Source of the DNA: Streptomyces hiroshimensis | GTDB taxonomy: Bacteria; Actinomycetota; Actinomycetes; Streptomycetales; Streptomycetaceae | Assembly: GCF_014650335.1 (NCBI RefSeq) | Contig: NZ_BMUT01000001.1 | Span: 363,037-427,036 of the forward strand | Length of the DNA: 64,000 bases | Reading direction: 5' to 3' | Shown here: piece by piece, positions 7,317 through 14,920 of the stretch | Numbering within the stretch: position 1 is the stretch's first letter | Layout: each line of letters starts with the position of its first letter | Made by a program: the position numbers and the translations under genes | Notes under the pieces: model-generated | Databases searched by the model: none | What the model was told of the DNA's origin: nothing | The model's input: the letters and a program-made list of their open reading frames with translations, nothing else

Positions 7317-9689
7317 TCAGGTGCCGGTGAGGTGTTCGGGCCGCACCGGCACCCGCTTCAGCGCGAGCCCCGTCGCCGCCCGGATCGCCGCGACGACGGC
7401 CGGCGTGGAGGACAGCGTGGGGGCCTCGCCCGCGCCGCGCAGCCCGTACGGGGCGTGCTCGTCGGCGAGTTCGAGGACGTCCACGGGGATGGCGGGGGTG
7501 TCGAGGACGGTGGGGATCAGGTAGTCCGTGAAGGACGGGTTGCGCACCAGCCCGTCCGCGGAGACGACGATCTCCTCCATGACGGCGAGGCCCAGCCCCT
7601 GGACCGTGCCGCCCTGTATCTGGCCGGTGACCGCCAGCGGGTTGACCGCCTTGCCGACGTCCTGCGCGCAGGCCAGCTCCACGACCTTGACGAGCCCGAG
7701 CTCGGTGTCGACGTCGACGACGGCGCGGTGGGCCGCGAAGGAGTACTGGACGTGGCCGTCGCCCTGGCCGGTGCGCAGGTCGAAGGGCTCGGTGGGCCGG
7801 TGCCGCCACTCGCGCTCGACCTCGATCACCTCGTCCTCCAGGACGTCGGCGAGGTCCGCGAGCACCTCGCCCGCCTCGGTGGTGACCTTGCCGCCCTCCA
7901 GCAGCAGTTCGGCGTGCGCCCAGGCGGGGTGGTACGCCCCGAGCCTGGCGCGGCCGAGGGCGAAGACCTCCTCGCGGACGGCCCGGCAGGCGTGGAGGAC
8001 GGCGCCGCCGGTGACGTAGGTCTGCCGGGAGGCGGAGGTGGAGCCGGCCGAGCCGACACGGGTGTCGGCGGGCTGCAGGACGACCTGGGTGACGCCGAGT
8101 TCGGTGCGGGCGATCTGGGCGTGGACGGTCACCCCGCCCTGGCCGACCTCGGCCATCGCGGTGTGCACCGTGGCCACCGGCTGCCCGGCGACCGCTTCGA
8201 GGCGCACCCGGGCCGTCGAGTAGTCGTCGAAGCCCTCCGAGAAGCCGACGTTCTTGATCCCCACCGCGTAGCCGACGCCGCGGACGACGCCCTCGCCGTG
8301 GGTGGTGTTGGACAGCCCGCCCGGCAGCGCGCGGACGTCGGGTGCGCCCCCCGCGGTCTCCCACGGCCGCCCGGGCGGCATCGGCCGGGCCTTGACGCGG
8401 CGCAGCAGCTCGGCGACGGGCGCGGGGGCGTCGACGACCTGCCCGGTGGGCATCACGGCGCCCTGCGCCATGGCGTTGCGCTGCCGGAACTCCACCGGGT
8501 CCAGGCCCAGCCGCTCCGCCAGCCGGTCCATCTGCGCCTCGTAGGCGAAGCAGGCCTGGACGGCGCCGAAGCCGCGCATCGCCCCGCACGGAGGGTTGTT
8601 GGTGTAGAGCGCAAGCGCCTCGACGTCCACGTGGTCGACCACGTACGGGCCGACGGCCAGGGACGCCGCGTTGCCGACGACGGCCGGGGAGGAGGAGGCG
8701 TAGGCGCCGCCGTCGAGGACGATGCGCGCCTGCACGTAGAGCAACTGCCCGTCGCGGCTCGCCCCGTGCTCGTAGTGGAGCCTGGCCGGGTGGCGGTGCA
8801 CGTGGCCGAAGAAGGACTCGAAGCGGTTGTAGACCATCTTCACGGGCCTGCCGGTGCGCAGCGCGAGCAGGCACGCGTGGGCCTGCATGGACAGGTCCTC
8901 GCGGCCGCCGAAGGCGCCGCCGACGCCCGAGAGGGTCATGCGGACCTTGTCCTCGGGCAGGCCCAGGACGGGGGCGATCTGGCGCAGGTCGGCGTGCAGC
9001 CACTGGGTGGCGATGTAGAGGTCGACGCCGCCGTCCCCGGCGGGCACGGCGAGCCCGGACTCCGGGCCGAGGAACGCCTGGTCCTGCATGCCCACCTCGT
9101 AGTCGCCGCTGACGACGACATCGGCGCGGGCCCGGGCGGCGGCGACGTCGCCGCGGACGACGGGCTGGCGGTGGACGATGTTGGGGTGCGCGACGTGGAC
9201 GGCGTGGTCGTCGTCGCGGCCGGGGTGCAGGACGGGCGCGCCGGGGGCGGTGGCGCTCTCCTCGTCGTGGACGACGGGGAGTTCCTCGTAGGCGATACGG
9301 ATCCGGGCGGCGGCGCGGCGGGCCGTCTCGGGGTGGTCGGCGGCGACGAGGGCCACGGGCTCGCCGTGGTAGCGCACGACGCCGTCGGCGAGGACGGGGG
9401 TGTCCTGGATCTCCAGCCCGTAGCGGGTCGCGGCGGGCAGGTCGGCGTGGGTCAGCACCGCGTACACGCCCGGGGTGGCGAGCGCCGCGGAGACGTCGGC
9501 GGAGAGGATCCGGGCGTGGGCGTGGGGGCTGCGGAGCGTGACGCCCCACAGCATGTCCTCGTGCCACAGGTCGGAGGCGTAGGCGAATTCGCCGGTGACC
9601 TTGAGCGTGCCGTCGGGGCGCGGGGCGGACTCGCCGACGCCGCCGTGGGTTCCGTGGGCGAGGCCGGCGGGGGTGCGTGCGGTGGCCAT
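7317..9689 (-). CDS. Xanthine dehydrogenase-type molybdopterin-binding subunit
   Basis: A 790-aa large subunit of the molybdenum hydroxylase family. It starts with the a/b hammerhead domain (TGEFAYASDLWHEDMLWGVT, then VPVHDEESA-like sequence), followed by MoCo-binding segments: GVGGAFGGRED, MRGFGAVQACFAYE, GVGYAVGIKN, GQGGVTVHAQIA and the C-terminal GLRGAGEAPTLSSTPAVVAAI. The conserved GxGEA segment that carries the catalytic Glu in this family is present. It hydroxylates purines (hypoxanthine/xanthine to urate) as part of a three-subunit enzyme. The ATG at 9689 lies 2 nt after the stop of the 2Fe-2S subunit, so translation is probably coupled. Substrate assignment relies on the permease and PucR neighbours. 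Confidence 0.92.
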   Translation of the reverse strand: MATARTPAGLAHGTHGGVGESAPRPDGTLKVTGEFAYASDLWHEDMLWGVTLRSPHAHARILSADVSAALATPGVYAVLTHADLPAATRYGLEIQDTPVLADGVVRYHGEPVALVAADHPETARRAAARIRIAYEELPVVHDEESATAPGAPVLHPGRDDDHAVHVAHPNIVHRQPVVRGDVAAARARADVVVSGDYEVGMQDQAFLGPESGLAVPAGDGGVDLYIATQWLHADLRQIAPVLGLPEDKVRMTLSGVGGAFGGREDLSMQAHACLLALRTGRPVKMVYNRFESFFGHVHRHPARLHYEHGASRDGQLLYVQARIVLDGGAYASSSPAVVGNAASLAVGPYVVDHVDVEALALYTNNPPCGAMRGFGAVQACFAYEAQMDRLAERLGLDPVEFRQRNAMAQGAVMPTGQVVDAPAPVAELLRRVKARPMPPGRPWETAGGAPDVRALPGGLSNTTHGEGVVRGVGYAVGIKNVGFSEGFDDYSTARVRLEAVAGQPVATVHTAMAEVGQGGVTVHAQIARTELGVTQVVLQPADTRVGSAGSTSASRQTYVTGGAVLHACRAVREEVFALGRARLGAYHPAWAHAELLLEGGKVTTEAGEVLADLADVLEDEVIEVEREWRHRPTEPFDLRTGQGDGHVQYSFAAHRAVVDVDTELGLVKVVELACAQDVGKAVNPLAVTGQIQGGTVQGLGLAVMEEIVVSADGLVRNPSFTDYLIPTVLDTPAIPVDVLELADEHAPYGLRGAGEAPTLSSTPAVVAAIRAATGLALKRVPVRPEHLTGT

Positions 9690-9691
9690 GG

Positions 9692-10270
9692 TCAGCCCGC
9701 CTCTCCGGCGCGGGCGGCCGCGAGGCGGACCGCGTCGAGGATCGTCTCGTAGCCGGTACATCGGCACAGGTTGCCCGAGAGGGCCTCGCGGATGTCCGCG
9801 TCGGAGGGCTCGGGGTTGCGCTCGATGAGCTCGTCGGCGGCGACGAGCAGGCCGGGGGTGCAGAAGCCGCACTGGACGGCGCCGGCGTCGACGAAGGCCT
9901 GCTGGACGGGGGAGAGCGCCTGGGCGCCGGGGCCGCCCGGTGCGGGCGTCCAGCGGCGGGCCTCGTCCAGGCTTGTGCCCGCGGGTGCCCGAGCCGTCGT
10001 GCCGTCGCCCGCGGCGCGCCGCCGGGCGTGCTCGGCGAGCCCCTCGACGGTGACGACCTCCCGCCCCTCGGCCTGGCCCGCCGCGACCAGGCAGGCGCAC
10101 ACCGGCAGCCCGTCGAGGCGGACGGTGCACGAGCCGCACTCGCCCTGCTCGCAGGCGTTCTTCGAGCCCGGCAGCCCGAGCCGCTCGCGCAGGACGTACA
10201 GCAGGCTCTCGCCCTCCCACACGTCGTCGGCCTGCTGCGGCCGGCCGTTGACCGTGAAGTTCACGCGCAT
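9692..10270 (-). CDS. Xanthine dehydrogenase-type 2Fe-2S subunit
   Basis: A 192-aa small subunit. The plant-ferredoxin-like cluster motif is CEQGECGSCTVRLDGLPVCAC. The second, helical cluster motif is CGFCTPG with a downstream LCRCTGY, so all eight cluster cysteines are visible. An Ala/Gly/Pro-rich insert of about 35 residues separates the two domains (around AGTSLDEARRWTPAPGG), slightly longer than in most homologues (150 to 170 aa). It passes electrons from the molybdenum centre to FAD. Its ATG overlaps the stop of the FAD-subunit gene by 10 nt, and the Mo-subunit gene starts 2 nt after its own stop: a tight operon. Confidence 0.92.
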   Translation of the reverse strand: MRVNFTVNGRPQQADDVWEGESLLYVLRERLGLPGSKNACEQGECGSCTVRLDGLPVCACLVAAGQAEGREVVTVEGLAEHARRRAAGDGTTARAPAGTSLDEARRWTPAPGGPGAQALSPVQQAFVDAGAVQCGFCTPGLLVAADELIERNPEPSDADIREALSGNLCRCTGYETILDAVRLAAARAGEAG

Positions 10271-11148
10271 CGGTGCTCCCTCCCCCCGGCGCGGTAGGCC
10301 TCCCACGTCCAGCCCAGCGTGCGGCGCGCCATCACGGCGACCGCGTGCCGGCGGTAGCGGGCGCTGCCGCGCACGTCGTCGATCGGGTTGCACGCCCCGG
10401 CGGCGAGCTCGGCGAACCGCCGGGCGGCGGAGGGCGGCACGGGCCGCCCGGACTCCCAGTGGCCGCCCTCCTCCAGGGCCGCGGCGAGGAAGTCCTCCGC
10501 GGCGCGGGCCCGGACCGGGGTGGGGGCCGCGGAGCCGATGCCGGTGCGCACCGTGCGGCTGCGCGGGTGCAGCGCGAGGGAGAACGCGCACACGGCGATG
10601 ACCATGGCGTTGCGGGTGCCGACCTTGGAGAACTGCTGCGGTCCGTCGGCCCGCGCGATCCGCACCGCCCGGATCAGCTCGTCCGGCGCGAGGGCGTTGC
10701 GCTTGACGCCGGTGTAGAACTCCTCGGCGGGGATCAGACGGGTGCCGCGCACGGACTCCGCCTCCACCCGCGCGCCCGCCGCCAGCAGCGGCGGGTGGGA
10801 GTCCCCGGCGGGGGAGGCGGCGCCGAGATTGCCGCCGACGCTGCCCCGGTTGCGGATCTGCGGCGAGCCGACGGTGTGCGCCGCGAGCGCCAGGCCGGGC
10901 AGCTCGGCCCGCAGCTCCTCCATGATCCGTGCGTACGGGACGGAGGCGCCCAGCCGGACCTCGTCCTCCCCGGTCTCCCACTCGTACAAATCGCCGATGC
11001 GGTTCAGGTCCAGCAGGTACTCCGGCCGGCGCCGGTCGAAGTTGATCTCGACCATCACGTCCGTGCCGCCCGCGACGGGGACGGCCGCCGGGTGCTCGGC
11101 CTTGGCGGCCAGAGCCTCCTCCCAGCTGCCGGGGCGCAGGAACTCCAT
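10261..11148 (-). CDS. Xanthine dehydrogenase-type FAD-binding subunit
   Basis: A 295-aa medium subunit, first gene of the operon. It has the FAD-binding motifs PVAGGTDVMVEI and GSPQIRNRGSVGGNLGAASPAGD, and the C-terminal CO-dehydrogenase flavoprotein domain (YRRHAVAVMARRTL). The start ATG 11148 (MEFLRPGSWEEALA) is where family similarity begins; an upstream in-frame ATG at 11253 would add a non-conserved basic extension. It transfers electrons to NAD+. The stop overlaps the 2Fe-2S gene start. The promoter should lie in the 253-bp region shared with the divergent PucR gene. Confidence 0.9.
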   Translation of the reverse strand: MEFLRPGSWEEALAAKAEHPAAVPVAGGTDVMVEINFDRRRPEYLLDLNRIGDLYEWETGEDEVRLGASVPYARIMEELRAELPGLALAAHTVGSPQIRNRGSVGGNLGAASPAGDSHPPLLAAGARVEAESVRGTRLIPAEEFYTGVKRNALAPDELIRAVRIARADGPQQFSKVGTRNAMVIAVCAFSLALHPRSRTVRTGIGSAAPTPVRARAAEDFLAAALEEGGHWESGRPVPPSAARRFAELAAGACNPIDDVRGSARYRRHAVAVMARRTLGWTWEAYRAGGREHRCA

Positions 11149-11401
11149 GGGGCTTCTCTTCTCGATCGGTCTCGCAGGGGTCGTCCGAGGGATGTGCCGC
11201 GTGGCGGTCCTTCGCGCTCCGCGGCCGTGCCGCACGCTGTGGGCCCAGTACACAGAGCGCCCGGCGGGGCGGTGCAGTCACTGAAAACATGAAGCGGTTG
11301 GCTGGCCAGAGCGCTCATCTTGTAGATTCGAACGAAAGACGGGGTTGGGAAACCTCACTGCATTCCACTGGTAACAACAAGACAGATCGGCGGCGACCAC
11401 G
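11149..11401. promoter_or_regulatory. Divergent promoter region, purine operon / PucR gene
   Basis: The 253-bp intergenic region lies between the divergently transcribed FAD-subunit gene and the PucR-family gene. The half nearest the regulator (about 11280..11390) is clearly AT-richer than its surroundings and is the likely location of both promoters and any PucR or purine-responsive operator. I found no convincing palindrome. Confidence 0.5.
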
Positions 11402-13090
11402 ATGCGGCTGCGCGCACTCCTGGAGACCGAAGCGCTGGGCCTCCGACTGCTCGGCGGCGACGACGAGCTGGACCGCACGGTGCGCGGCGTGATGACGACC
11501 GACCTGCGCGACCCGAGCCGCTACCTCTCCGGCGGCGAGCTGGTCCTCACCGGCCTCGCCTGGCGGCGGGAGCCGGAGGACTCCGAGCGGTTCGTACGGA
11601 TCCTCACGGGCGCGGGCGTGGCGGGGCTCGCGGCGGGCGAGGCCGAGATGGCCTCCATCCCGGACGACCTGATCCGGGCGTGCGCCCGCCACCGCCTGCC
11701 GCTGTTCTCCGTGAACGAGAACGTCTCCTTCGCGTCCATCACCGAGCACGTCGTCCGGCAGGTGTCGAGCGAGCGCGCCGGGGACCTGGCGGCGGTCGTC
11801 GACCGGCACCGCCGCCTGATGACGTCCGGCCCGGCGGGCGGCGGCCCCGAGGTCGTCCTCGACCTGCTCGGCTCCGACCTCGACCTGCGGGCGTGGGTGC
11901 TCTCCCCGACCGGCCGCCCCATCGCCGGCTCCTCGCTGGCGGGCGCCGGGCCCGAGCTGCCCGCCGCGGTCAGCGCGGCCCTGGCCGGCGAGCACCTGGC
12001 CGCCTCGCGCACGGGCCGGCGCGGCCCGCACCGGGTCACCGTCGCCGGCGACACCTACTCGCTCTTCCCCATCAGCCACAGCGGCCGCGCCCTGGCGGCC
12101 CGCGACGTGCGCGAGACGGTCCTGTCGGACTGGCTGCTGGCCGTCGAGGCCGACGCCGGGGACTGGTCGCCGGAGCGGCTCGACCTGCTCGACGGCGTCA
12201 CCCAGCTGATCGCCGTGGAGCGGGACCGGCGTGACGCCGCCCGCACGGTGCGCCGCCGCCTGGCCCAGGAGGTCCTCGAACTCGTCCAGACGGGGGCGGC
12301 CCCCGCGGAGATCGCCGCCCGCCTGCGCGTCGCCGCGCCCGTCCTGCTGCCCGGCCTCGGCACGGCGCCGCACTGGCAGGTTGTCGTCGCCCGCGTCGAG
12401 TGGGAGGACGGCGACATCCCGGGCGGCCCCGTCGCCCAGGCCCTGCTGGAGGAGATGCTCGTCGCCCCGGAGGCGGCCGGGCCCGAGCCGTCCGACCGGA
12501 TCGCCGTCGCCCACCTGGGCGACGAGGCGGTCGCGCTGGTGCCGCTGCCCGCGGTGCCCGCCGGACCGGAGGGCGGCGAGGAGGGCCGCGTCCCCGGCCT
12601 GCACGCGGACCGGATCCTCGACGCCGTCCGCGAGCCGCTCTCCCGCGGCCTCGACGACGACGGCCGCCTCACGCTCGGCGTCAGCGCCGCCGTCCACTCG
12701 GCGGAGGGCCTGCGCGGGGCGCTGGAGGAGGCCCGCCACGCCCGCCGGGTCGCCGCCGCGCGCCCGGGCCGCGTGTGCGCGGCCGGTCACCAGGAGCTGG
12801 CCTCGCACGTCCTGCTGCTCCCCTTCGTCCCCGACGACGTCCGCCGCGCCTTCACGGCCCGGCTCCTGGACCCGCTGCGCGACTACGACCGCCGCCACCG
12901 CGCCGAGCTCATCCCGACGCTGGAGGCGTTCCTCGACTGCGACGGCTCCTGGACGCGGTGCGCGACGCGGCTGCACCTGCACGTCAACACCCTGCGGTAC
13001 CGGGTGGGCAGGATCGAGCAGCTGACGGGCCGGGACCTGTCGCGCCTGGAGGACAAGCTGGACTTCTTCCTGGCGCTGCGGATGAGCTGA
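11402..13090 (+). CDS. PucR-family transcriptional regulator (purine catabolism)
   Basis: A 562-aa PucR-type regulator. The N-terminal purine-catabolism regulatory domain (MRLRALLETEALGLRLLGG, YLSGGELVLTGLAWR) spans about residues 1 to 125. A central GGDEF-like (CdaR) region follows. The C-terminal PucR helix-turn-helix ends the protein (TLEAFLDCDGSWTRCATRLH, HVNTLRYRVGRIEQLTG). In Bacillus, PucR controls xanthine dehydrogenase and permease genes; the divergent position here strongly suggests the same regulon. The ATG at 11402 gives the canonical N-terminus, although a strong Shine-Dalgarno sequence is not obvious in the GGCGGCGACCACG before it. Confidence 0.92.
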   Translation: MRLRALLETEALGLRLLGGDDELDRTVRGVMTTDLRDPSRYLSGGELVLTGLAWRREPEDSERFVRILTGAGVAGLAAGEAEMASIPDDLIRACARHRLPLFSVNENVSFASITEHVVRQVSSERAGDLAAVVDRHRRLMTSGPAGGGPEVVLDLLGSDLDLRAWVLSPTGRPIAGSSLAGAGPELPAAVSAALAGEHLAASRTGRRGPHRVTVAGDTYSLFPISHSGRALAARDVRETVLSDWLLAVEADAGDWSPERLDLLDGVTQLIAVERDRRDAARTVRRRLAQEVLELVQTGAAPAEIAARLRVAAPVLLPGLGTAPHWQVVVARVEWEDGDIPGGPVAQALLEEMLVAPEAAGPEPSDRIAVAHLGDEAVALVPLPAVPAGPEGGEEGRVPGLHADRILDAVREPLSRGLDDDGRLTLGVSAAVHSAEGLRGALEEARHARRVAAARPGRVCAAGHQELASHVLLLPFVPDDVRRAFTARLLDPLRDYDRRHRAELIPTLEAFLDCDGSWTRCATRLHLHVNTLRYRVGRIEQLTGRDLSRLEDKLDFFLALRMS

Positions 13091-13136
13091 GGGACCTACG
13101 CCGAAGGGCGGGGGCCGTACGCAGAAAGGAGGAGTC

Positions 13137-13193
13137 GTGCCCAAGTGGGGTACGGCTCCTGCGGCAGGCGCGCATCATCACGGATATGAGTGA
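13137..13193 (+). CDS. 18-aa leader peptide ORF, coupled to next gene
   Basis: A GTG codon with a near-ideal Shine-Dalgarno (AAAGGAGGA, about 4 nt upstream) opens an 18-codon frame reading MPKWGTAPAAGAHHHGYE. Its TGA stop overlaps the ATG of the following 81-aa gene by 8 nt. That next gene lacks its own good ribosome-binding site, so this tiny ORF may supply ribosomes by translational coupling, or may regulate through its three consecutive His codons. Seen: signal, frame and overlap. Inferred: that it is translated. Confidence 0.5.
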   Translation: MPKWGTAPAAGAHHHGYE

Positions 13194-13431
13194 GCCCGAA
13201 GAGGCATGCCCCGGCCCGCACGCCTTCTGCAAAGGGTGCAGGGGGAGCGGGGACTACCACGCCGCGGTCCTCTACCTGAACCAGTCCGGCCAGGGCGGCA
13301 ATATGACGGGGGCTCACCTCTGCCAGTACTGCACGGGCCGCGGCTTCTCCTGCAAGCACCGCCCCCCGTGCAGCGGGCTGCACGACGACGACACGCCCGT
13401 CATCGGGCCGGACGTGCTGCCGCCCGTTTGA
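13186..13431 (+). CDS. Small CxxCxGxG zinc-finger protein (DnaJ-type motif)
   Basis: An 81-aa acidic, Cys-rich protein with two CxxCxGxG motifs (CKGCRGSG and CQYCTGRG) plus two further Cys (CKHRPPC). These are the signature of DnaJ cysteine-rich zinc fingers, where pairs of motifs bind one Zn2+. No J domain is present, so this is an orphan zinc-ribbon rather than a DnaJ. The start ATG 13186 has no clear Shine-Dalgarno and may depend on the overlapping leader ORF. It is convergent with the phosphatase-family gene, only 37 bp away. Function is unknown; protein binding or redox sensing are possibilities only. Confidence 0.7.
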   Translation: MSEPEEACPGPHAFCKGCRGSGDYHAAVLYLNQSGQGGNMTGAHLCQYCTGRGFSCKHRPPCSGLHDDDTPVIGPDVLPPV

Positions 13432-13468
13432 CGCCCGTGTGACGTCCGGGCCGGCCAGGGGCCCGCCT

Positions 13469-14467
13469 TCACCCGTGCAGCGTCGTGTCCACCACCAGCG
13501 CCCGGTGGTCGGTGCCCGGCAGGTCCAGGAAGCGGGCCCGGTCGGGCTGCAGGGCGGAGCTGAGGAGGACGTGGTCGATCTGGGCGCCCAGCGGCGGCGC
13601 CGTCAGCGACGGCCAGGTGGGGGTCCGGGAGCGGCCGAGCACGGCCGCGCTGTCGCGCATCCCCGTGTCCAGGACGGAGCGGAAGGCCGCGTGGTCCTGC
13701 GAGGCGTTGAAGTCGCCCGCGATGACGGCCGGGCCCTCGCCGCGGCCGGCGGCCATGGCGCGGATGCGGCCCAGCTCCGTCCGCCACAGCTCCAGCCCGC
13801 CCGCCACCGGCGGCATCGGGTGCGCCACCTGGAACAGCACCTGTGCCCCCGCCACCTGCACCAGCGCCCGGGGCATCGCCAGCGTCCCGCGCACCGCGCC
13901 GTCCGGCCGCAGCGGGAACCGGCTCAGGAGCGCCGACCCCTGCGCCCTGCCGCCGCCGACGATCACCCGGTACGGGAACGCGGCCCGCACCTGCGCGCCC
14001 TCCAGGGCCGGTGCGCACTCCTCCGGTGCGCACTCCTGCACCGAGACCAGGTCCGGCTTCTCGCGCCGCAGCGCCTCCAGCAGACCCGGGGTGGCCCCGC
14101 CGAACTCCAGGTTGGCCGTCAGGATGCGCAGCCGGGCCACCACCGGCCCGGACGCCGGCGCCCGGCCCGCCGCGTACGGGGGCAGGAAGTACAGCGTGCC
14201 GAGGACCGCCACCAGCGCCCACGCACAGCCGGTGAGCCACCGGGTGCCCGCCGCGAGCACCAGCGCCGTCCCGGCCGGTGCGAGCAACCAGGGGAGGAAC
14301 GCCAGCAGTTGGGGCATCGGCGTGACGCCGTCCACGTCGCACGCCCGGCACAGCAGCGGCCCGCTCACCAGCAGCAGGAGCAGCCACGCGCACCAGCGGG
14401 CGGCCTTCCGCCGGACCAGCGGCGGCGGCGCCTGCTCCTCCCCGGGCCCCGGGCCGGTCTCTTCCAT
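13469..14467 (-). CDS. Membrane-anchored endonuclease/exonuclease/phosphatase family protein
   Basis: A 332-aa protein with three N-terminal membrane segments (around residues 23 to 40, 50 to 70 and 75 to 95), then an EEP-fold catalytic domain. Visible catalytic motifs are LTANLEFGG, SVQE (metal-binding Glu), GDFNAS, GAQIDHVLL and GTDHRALV (Asp-His pair). The family includes nucleases, sphingomyelinases and inositol phosphatases; the substrate is not predictable. The topology puts the catalytic domain outside the membrane. The ATG at 14467 is preceded by AAGGG about 10 nt upstream; the open frame to 14740 lacks coding character. It is divergent from mgtA. Confidence 0.82.
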   Translation of the reverse strand: MEETGPGPGEEQAPPPLVRRKAARWCAWLLLLLVSGPLLCRACDVDGVTPMPQLLAFLPWLLAPAGTALVLAAGTRWLTGCAWALVAVLGTLYFLPPYAAGRAPASGPVVARLRILTANLEFGGATPGLLEALRREKPDLVSVQECAPEECAPALEGAQVRAAFPYRVIVGGGRAQGSALLSRFPLRPDGAVRGTLAMPRALVQVAGAQVLFQVAHPMPPVAGGLELWRTELGRIRAMAAGRGEGPAVIAGDFNASQDHAAFRSVLDTGMRDSAAVLGRSRTPTWPSLTAPPLGAQIDHVLLSSALQPDRARFLDLPGTDHRALVVDTTLHG

Positions 14468-14594
14468 GATTTTGACCCTTGTATGACCTACTGATTGCGG
14501 ACGGCTTGACGTCATATGGCAAGCTAGACGCTGAAGGTGCCGCTCCGGCCGCATTTGGCGTGTATTCCGCGCGGTGCCTGCACTGTTCGTACGA

Positions 14595-14644
14595 GCGAGG
14601 AGGTGATCGGGATGACCAGTCGGAGTCCCGAGGGAAGTCCTCGC
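14595..14644 (+). promoter_or_regulatory. Shine-Dalgarno sequestering hairpin in mgtA leader
   Basis: GCGAGGA (14595..14601) overlaps the start of a very strong Shine-Dalgarno AGGAGGTGATC. It is exactly complementary to TCCTCGC (14638..14644), which lies inside the following short ORF; the helix can extend by A-T and G-U pairs. Folding would hide the ribosome-binding site of the leader ORF. The element is about 300 nt upstream of the mgtA start and could couple leader translation to downstream structure. I saw no M-box consensus. Confidence 0.45.
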
Positions 14645-14677
14645 TTCAGTGCGGTTTCTGCTTGCGCAGTGCGCTGA
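14612..14677 (+). CDS. 21-aa leader peptide upstream of mgtA
   Basis: ATG 14612 follows AGGAGGTGATC, an 11-nt match to the 16S anti-Shine-Dalgarno, with about 5 nt spacing. The 21-residue peptide reads MTSRSPEGSPR then FSAVSACAVR. Enterobacterial mgtA and mgtC leaders carry short proline-rich ORFs whose translation responds to Mg2+ or proline supply; this peptide has two Pro and four Arg, so an analogous role is possible but unproven. The remaining leader to 14920 contains a CGGCCG/CGGCCG hairpin (14774..14790) and a pyrimidine-rich stretch, with no other gene in the 453-bp gap 14468..14920. Confidence 0.45.
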   Translation: MTSRSPEGSPRFSAVSACAVR

Positions 14678-14920
14678 CTCGCTGAACTGATTCGCTGAGC
14701 TGACGTACGGGGTCGTGTACCCCGGCGCTGTTGCGCGCATTTCCCCTTACCCGGCCCTTATCCGGGCTTGATCCGGCCGTTTCCCGGCCGTTCCCGTAGT
14801 CCTTTCGGCTGTCTTCGCCGATTTCATCGGGCTTCCCACCGACTTTTCCGTGCCCACGGCCCGGCCGCTCGGCCATGCCGTCATGCCGTCGTGCCGTCGT
14901 GCCCGGAGAGAGGTTCCGCC

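Noticed and set aside
7146..9752. Plus-strand frame opposite the molybdopterin subunit
   Set aside because: Antisense shadow; the minus-strand protein has conserved molybdenum hydroxylase motifs.
14480..14760. M-box magnesium riboswitch upstream of mgtA
   Set aside because: No recognisable M-box core sequence could be matched; only a short ORF and local hairpins are visible.
14768..14920. N-terminal extension of MgtA to 14768
   Set aside because: The added 51 residues are not MgtA-like, and a good ribosome-binding site precedes ATG 14921.
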